From Streptomyces marincola (GTDB lineage Bacteria; Actinomycetota; Actinomycetes; Streptomycetales; Streptomycetaceae), in assembly GCF_020410765.1 (NCBI RefSeq), contig NZ_CP084541.1, positions 1,917,001 to 1,981,000 on the forward strand: a DNA stretch of 64,000 nt. The letters run 5' to 3'. A program made the position numbers and the translations under genes. Positions within the stretch are counted from its first letter, which is position 1; each line of letters opens with the position of its first letter. Below the pieces are notes generated by a model that worked only from the letters and a program-made list of their open reading frames with translations, was not told the DNA's origin and did not search any database. Of the stretch, positions 53,107 to 64,000 are shown piece by piece.

Positions 53107-53320
53107 CGTGCGGGGGCTTTTCGGTGAACAGCCGCCCGCACCGGTGGCACCGCCGCCCCCGCCGCGTTTTCCCGCCGGCTCCGGCTCGCGGCACCGCGTA
53201 TCAGCGGGCACCGCGCAGCGCCCATTCCCACGTGTTCCGCGCAGACCTGGAATGACGGTCGCGGCAGCGTCGCCGCCCGTGCGGAACGCGCCGGGACGTC
53301 CGGCATCGAACACTCTCCCG

Positions 53321-53357
53321 ATCCGGGCCCGCTCGCCGCAGCGGGCCCGGATTCTTT
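53321..53357 (+). terminator. Intrinsic terminator after LAL1
   Basis: Perfect 13-bp stem ATCCGGGCCCGCT (53321-53333) and complement (53340-53352), 6-nt loop, followed by TCTTT. It lies 215 bp after the LAL1 stop and separates LAL1 from LAL2 transcription. Confidence 0.75.
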
Positions 53358-53412
53358 ATGCCGTGCGGCGCGGTCCATGCCCGGGCGGATGGTCGCGCAG
53401 AGCGACGATCGA

Positions 53413-53463
53413 GCCGTGACCCCGCTCCCAGGGACTCGGCCGTGACCCGCTCCCAGGGACTCG
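53413..53463. repeat. Short tandem duplication (26 + 25 bp)
   Basis: A 26-bp unit (53413-53438) containing GCTCCCAGGGACTCG is repeated directly at 53439-53463, differing by one C. It is outside any gene. Confidence 0.85.
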
Positions 53464-53655
53464 GCAGGACGCTACCGGGAAGACGGACACCGGGCCGCGC
53501 GAAGCCCGTTCCGCATCCTCATGTGACCGCGTCCTGCCCGGTTCGGTAAATGCCTCCGGCACATGCCACAAGAAACGGAAGGGCCACTTCCGGGCAACAT
53601 CTGAGCGCACCACGGCACTTGACGAGCGCGACGGGGGACATTGGCCGAGACCTGG

Positions 53656-53672
53656 CTAGGGGCCCCTAGGGG
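53656..53672 (+). promoter_or_regulatory. Phased repeat CTAGGGG x2 (10-bp period), LAL2 promoter
   Basis: CTAGGGG at 53656-53662 and 53666-53672, exactly 10 bp apart. The first copy is also part of a 14-bp perfect palindrome CTAGGGGCCCCTAG (53656-53669). It is about 155 bp upstream of the LAL2 start. Confidence 0.6.
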
Positions 53673-53824
53673 GTGTTCGCCTGTGGGGCCCGGAATAGCC
53701 TGCCGCCGGAAAGCGACCAGGAATTACCGCGGACTTCGGCAATGACGAGTCCGGTGACCGGACCGGCCGCGATGGGAAATCGGGTCGGCCCACAACGACC
53801 ACACCGACAGGGGTAAGCACAGCA

Positions 53825-56725
53825 GTGTTGGTGGAGCGAGCAGCAATACTCGGACAGATCGACGACGTACTGACTCAGTCCGCGCGGGGGAGCGGCGGCA
53901 TCGCCGCGATCAGCGGTTCGACCGCGATGGGGAAGACCACCGTGCTCAACGCCGTGGCGGAACGGGCCGCCGAGGCCGGAAGCACGGTGCTCGGCATCGT
54001 GGGCTCGCCCTACGAGCGTGACGTTCCCTTCGGCGCACTCGCACAACTCCTGCACGCGATCGACGCGCGATTCCCCGGCGCCTGGGCACCGGGCGACGGG
54101 GTACCGCGGGCGGCACGCCGGGGCGGCCCCTCGGCTGCCGGAGGCTTCGAGGAACCGGACGACGCCCCCGGGCACGCCCCCGAGGCCGTGGCCGCCGCTC
54201 CCGTGGCGCCCGAGGCCGCGGCCGACCCCCTGGCGGTGGCCCGGCAGACGTACCGGCTCATCGCCCGACTGGCCGCCGGACGCCACCTGTTGATCACGGT
54301 GGACGACATCCAGCACGCCGACGCGGCGACCCTCACCTGCCTCGGCTACCTCGCGCAGCGCCTGAGCAGGCACAGCGTGACGCTGGTGTACACCTGCGGG
54401 GCCTCCCTCGACGAACGGCCCCCGCGCCTCCTGCGCGACCTGCTGTACCTGACCGGCGTGCGGCGCCTCCACCTCGGGCCGCTCACCCGCGAGGACATCG
54501 CCCGACTCGTCGACCAGCAGGCGTCGTTCCTTCCCTCCGACGCGCCGGGCGACCCGTTCGTCACCGAGATCCACACCCTCAGCGGCGGGAACCCCCTGCT
54601 CGCCCAGGCGCTGATCGAGGAACACGCCTCGCGCCTGGCCCCCCGGCCGACCGCGCCCGGCACCCGGTGCCCCGAGGGCGAACTGCCGACCGGCCACGTC
54701 TTCCATCAGGCCGTGCTCGCCTACCTGCACCGGCTCGGCCCGCGCGCGGTACGCCTCGCGCGCTGCATCGCACTGCTCGACGAGGCGGCCACCCCGCTAC
54801 TGCTCAGCCGGCTGAGCGGCATCGACGCCGAACTCGTCGAACGCTGCCTCAGGACGTACGGCGGCGCCGGCATGCTGGACGGCGCCGCCGTCCGGCTCCC
54901 CGGCGTGCGGCAGGCGATCCTCGGCGACATGCCGCACGAGGAGCTGACCGCGCTGCGGCACCGCGCCGCGCGCCTCCTGCACGACGGCGGCGCACCGCCG
55001 CGCACCGTCGCCGCGCACCTGCTGAACGCCGGTCCGCTGCGCGAGGACTGGGTGGCGTCCGTGCTGCGGGACAGCGCCCGCCAGGCGCTGGCCGACGGCG
55101 ACGTGCCCCTCGGCGTGCGCTGCCTCGAACTGGCCCGCGAGTGCTGCGCGGACGAGGCGCAGCGCCTCGCGGTGAAGGCGGAGTACGCCGCCGCCCAGTG
55201 GCAGCTGAGACCCGCCGACTCCGCACCCCACTTCCTCGCCCTCAAGCAGCCTGCGGTCACGGGCGCCCTGCCGCGCGCCGAGGCGCTGCGCGCCGCCGAG
55301 GGCCTGCTGTTCCACCTGCGTTTCGACGACGCCGTCGACGTCATCGACCACCTGGGCGACGCCCCGGCCGACGAGACGCTCGCGTCGGCGTTGCAGGGCA
55401 CGCGGCTGCTGATGGCCTCGGAGTTCCCCGGGGTGCTGCACCGCCCCGCCCGCCCGCTGCCGCCCGTCACCGCGGCGGCCACGTCCACCTCGGAGCTGCG
55501 GGCCCGGCACGCCCTCGCCCTCGTGCTCGAACGGGGCGCCGACGCGTACGCCGTCGCCCTGGCCGAGCAGGTGCTCAAGGGCAGCGCGACCGGCTCCCGC
55601 GGCAGTCTGCGCGCCGCGCCCACGGCGTTGCTCGCCCTGTGCTACGCGGACCGCCTGGAGACGGCAGCCGAGTGGTACGCGTCACTCGCCACCGAGGCCG
55701 CGGACCGCGACGCACCCGCCTGGCGGGCCCAACTCGCCTGCGTCGGAGCCCTGATCGCGCTGCGGCGCGGCCGGCTCGCGGACGCGGTGCGGCGCGCGGA
55801 GCGGGCCCGCGAGCAGTTCTCAGGACCGGCCTGGAACGCGCAGGGCGCCCTCGCCCTCGCCGTACTGGTCGAGGCGCACACGGCGATGGGCGACCACAGG
55901 GCCGCGGCCGGGTACCTGGCCCCCGAGCCGCCGCCCGGCCTGTTCCTCACCCGCGCGGGGCTCCACTACCTCTACGCGCGCGGGCACCACCACCTCGCGA
56001 CCGGCAACGCCTACCTGGCGCTCTCCGACTTCGTCGGGTGCGGCGCGCTGATGCGCCGCTGGAACATCGACACCCCCGCCCTCGCGCCCTGGCGGCTCGG
56101 GGAGGCCGAGGCGCTGCTGCGGCTCGGCGACCGGGACCGGGCGGCCCGGCTGGTGGAGCAGCAGCTCGCGACGCCTGACGCCGGGCTCACCCGCGCGCGC
56201 GGGATGACCCTGCACGGCCTGGCCCGGGTCACCTCGACGGCCAAGCAGCCGGCGATCCTGCGGGACGCGTTCCGCCTGCTGGAGAGCAGCGGCGCGCAGT
56301 ACGAGGCCGCCGCCGTGCTCGCGGACCTGAGCCGCGCCTACCAGCGGCTGGGCGAGAAGACCAAGGCGCGGCCGACCGCGCGGCGCGCGTGGCGGCTCGC
56401 CAAGAGCTGCCAGGCGGAGGCCATGTGCCAGTCCCTGCTGCCCTCGCCCGCTCCCCCGGCGCAGAGCGCGGACCCGCGGCGGCACGCCGCGCCGCGTGCC
56501 GCCCGCCGCACGGCCCACGACGGCTTCGGCGGCCTCAGCGCCTCCGAGCGCCGCGTCGCGATGCTCGCGTCGCAGGGCTACGCCAACCGCGAGATCGCCG
56601 ACCGGCTGTTCATCACGGTCAGCACCGTGGAGCAGCACCTGACGCGCGTCTACCGGAAGATGGGCATCAGGAACCGCGAGCAGCTGCTCGAAGGGGCGCA
56701 GGCCGTCAGCTACGAGCCGGTCTGA
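53825..56725 (+). CDS. LAL-family LuxR transcriptional activator (LAL2)
   Basis: A 966-residue LAL regulator, second of a tandem pair. Walker A GSTAMGKT (31-38), Walker B-like LLITVDDIQHAD (about 156-167), helical middle with YLYARGHHHLATG that parallels YLHARGHHHLAMG in LAL1, and a C-terminal LuxR HTH starting LSASERR. The stretch ITVSTVEQHLTRVYRK is identical to LAL1, so both may recognise similar DNA. GTG start 53825 with AGGGG about 11 nt upstream. It has no TTA codon that I saw. Its own promoter has the phased CTAGGGG pair, which suggests control by LAL1 or by itself. It lies just upstream of the KSQ PKS in the same direction. Confidence 0.93.
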   Translation: MLVERAAILGQIDDVLTQSARGSGGIAAISGSTAMGKTTVLNAVAERAAEAGSTVLGIVGSPYERDVPFGALAQLLHAIDARFPGAWAPGDGVPRAARRGGPSAAGGFEEPDDAPGHAPEAVAAAPVAPEAAADPLAVARQTYRLIARLAAGRHLLITVDDIQHADAATLTCLGYLAQRLSRHSVTLVYTCGASLDERPPRLLRDLLYLTGVRRLHLGPLTREDIARLVDQQASFLPSDAPGDPFVTEIHTLSGGNPLLAQALIEEHASRLAPRPTAPGTRCPEGELPTGHVFHQAVLAYLHRLGPRAVRLARCIALLDEAATPLLLSRLSGIDAELVERCLRTYGGAGMLDGAAVRLPGVRQAILGDMPHEELTALRHRAARLLHDGGAPPRTVAAHLLNAGPLREDWVASVLRDSARQALADGDVPLGVRCLELARECCADEAQRLAVKAEYAAAQWQLRPADSAPHFLALKQPAVTGALPRAEALRAAEGLLFHLRFDDAVDVIDHLGDAPADETLASALQGTRLLMASEFPGVLHRPARPLPPVTAAATSTSELRARHALALVLERGADAYAVALAEQVLKGSATGSRGSLRAAPTALLALCYADRLETAAEWYASLATEAADRDAPAWRAQLACVGALIALRRGRLADAVRRAERAREQFSGPAWNAQGALALAVLVEAHTAMGDHRAAAGYLAPEPPPGLFLTRAGLHYLYARGHHHLATGNAYLALSDFVGCGALMRRWNIDTPALAPWRLGEAEALLRLGDRDRAARLVEQQLATPDAGLTRARGMTLHGLARVTSTAKQPAILRDAFRLLESSGAQYEAAAVLADLSRAYQRLGEKTKARPTARRAWRLAKSCQAEAMCQSLLPSPAPPAQSADPRRHAAPRAARRTAHDGFGGLSASERRVAMLASQGYANREIADRLFITVSTVEQHLTRVYRKMGIRNREQLLEGAQAVSYEPV

Positions 56726-57167
56726 CGGCGCGGTCCGCCGGGGCCCGGCCCCGGCGGACACCCCGGCCCGGCCCGGCCCCGCCGAGGGAATTTCGCCCCA
56801 ACTCCCGCTGAACACAAGGCCGCGCCCCCTCACACCCCCAGCCCCGCGCACCCCCGCCGCCCCGGTCCCGCCCGGCGCCCGCCGGAGCCGTCCGCGGGCG
56901 GCTTCGGCGTGCCGGGCACCGCGCGGCGGCGCGGCGCGTGCCCGTTCGCGGCCGGCCCCCGGCCCGTTTCCGGTCCGCGCCGCGCGCGCCGGGTCAACTA
57001 CCGTGCGGTCACGAAGCGTTCAGCGGGCAGTGCCCGGCAGTGCCCCGCAGGAAGCCGGCCGGCGTGCGGCGACCCGCCGCCCGCGGGGCCCCGGCCGCGC
57101 GCCGCGCTCCGTCCGGCCGGGCCCGCGCCGCCGCAGGTCACGGCGCCGCACCGGCGGGGCGACCCCC

Positions 57168-57194
57168 CTAGGGGGCTCTACGGGTAGCTAGGGA
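57168..57194 (+). promoter_or_regulatory. Triple phased repeat CTAGGGG/CTACGGG/CTAGGGA
   Basis: Heptamers at 57168-57174, 57178-57184 and 57188-57194, each exactly 10 bp apart; the first sits in the 12-bp palindrome CCCCCTAGGGGG (57164-57175). It is 92-118 bp upstream of the PKS start. This is the largest array of the motif in the window. Confidence 0.6.
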
Positions 57195-57228
57195 CGGGCG
57201 GCGCGACCGACGATCGTCCCTCAGGACG

Positions 57229-57253
57229 AACGCCGGGCGCCCCCGGCGTTTTT
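57229..57253 (+). terminator. Terminator-like hairpin in the PKS leader
   Basis: AACGCCGGG (57229-57237) pairs with CCCGGCGTT (57242-57250), 4-nt loop, followed by TTT. A second perfect 6-bp hairpin (57214-57229) directly precedes it. It is 33 bp before the PKS start and downstream of the phased repeats, so it may block read-through from LAL2 or act as an attenuator. Confidence 0.6.
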
Positions 57254-57285
57254 CGGAGCGCGCGCTGAGGGAGGCGCTCGGCACC

Positions 57286-64000
<6,715 letters not shown>

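Larger units (their letters stand above)
53107..53824. other. Intergenic region between the two LAL genes
   Basis: 718 bp without a convincing gene. In order it holds a terminator for LAL1 (53321-53357), a short tandem duplication (53413-53463), and the phased CTAGGGG pair (53656-53672) in the LAL2 promoter region. A short low-GC stretch with CCTCATGTGACC follows near 53520. The rest shows nothing clear. Confidence 0.65.
56726..57285. other. Intergenic leader region of the KSQ PKS
   Basis: 560 bp without a convincing gene. The stretch 56740-57150 is extremely C/G-rich and shows no clear signal. From 57168 on come three phased CTAGGGG-like heptamers, then a small hairpin (57214-57229), a terminator-like hairpin (57229-57253), and AGGGAGG 11 nt before the PKS start. 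Confidence 0.65.

Noticed and set aside
56740..57150. Small plus-strand frames between LAL2 and the KSQ PKS
   Set aside because: Pro/Arg-rich translations, no ribosome-binding sites and no recognisable family; typical chance frames in C/G-rich DNA.

Overview
The window is high-GC actinobacterial DNA, most likely Streptomyces or a close relative. Wobble positions are mostly G or C, ATG and GTG starts are mixed, modular type I polyketide synthases (PKS) dominate, LuxR-family LAL regulators are present, and one regulator carries a rare TTA leucine codon. All calls come from reading the sequence; no database search was run.

Region 1 (1-49.8 kb) is most of a polyene macrolactam-type cluster built around a beta-amino-acid starter. 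Five PKS genes lie on the minus strand: 1-8911 (runs off the left edge), 17454-27575, 28639-34629, 34637-44797 and 44839-49770. Among them is the starter-handling set known from vicenistatin-type macrolactams: two stand-alone AMP ligases (9011-10609 and 12278-13792), a VinK-like acyltransferase (10967-11908), a free ACP (11923-12159) and a VinJ-like aminopeptidase (27583-28518). A cytochrome P450 (16114-17361), an MFS exporter (14473-16041) and its probable TetR regulator (13775-14371) complete it. The first PKS protein opens with an ACP instead of a loading KS-AT, as expected if VinK-like transfer delivers the starter. Every complete module has KR and every module seen has a DH or DH remnant. 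No ER is visible. One DH is shortened, so the expected product is a highly unsaturated macrolactam with one retained hydroxyl, possibly oxidised further by the P450. Docking tails suggest the order first PKS -> 17454-27575 -> 44839-49770 -> 34637-44797 -> 28639-34629 (TE), which is not the gene order. Enzymes that make the beta-amino acid (mutase, VinO-like decarboxylase) are not in view.

Region 2 (49.8-57.3 kb) holds two large LAL regulators on the plus strand with long intergenic regions. The first has a TTA codon inside its Walker A motif. Both share the same HTH recognition stretch.

Region 3 (57.3 kb to the right edge) starts a second, separate PKS on the plus strand. It has a KSQ-AT-ACP loading module, predicted to make a propionyl starter from methylmalonyl-CoA, then the first extension module. 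It runs off the right edge.

The most interesting signal is a heptamer, roughly YTAGGGG, repeated at an exact 10-bp period in front of five transcription units: ligase/acyltransferase, ACP/ligase, PKS 44839-49770, the second LAL gene and the KSQ PKS. The two assembly lines therefore look co-regulated, probably by the LAL proteins between them.
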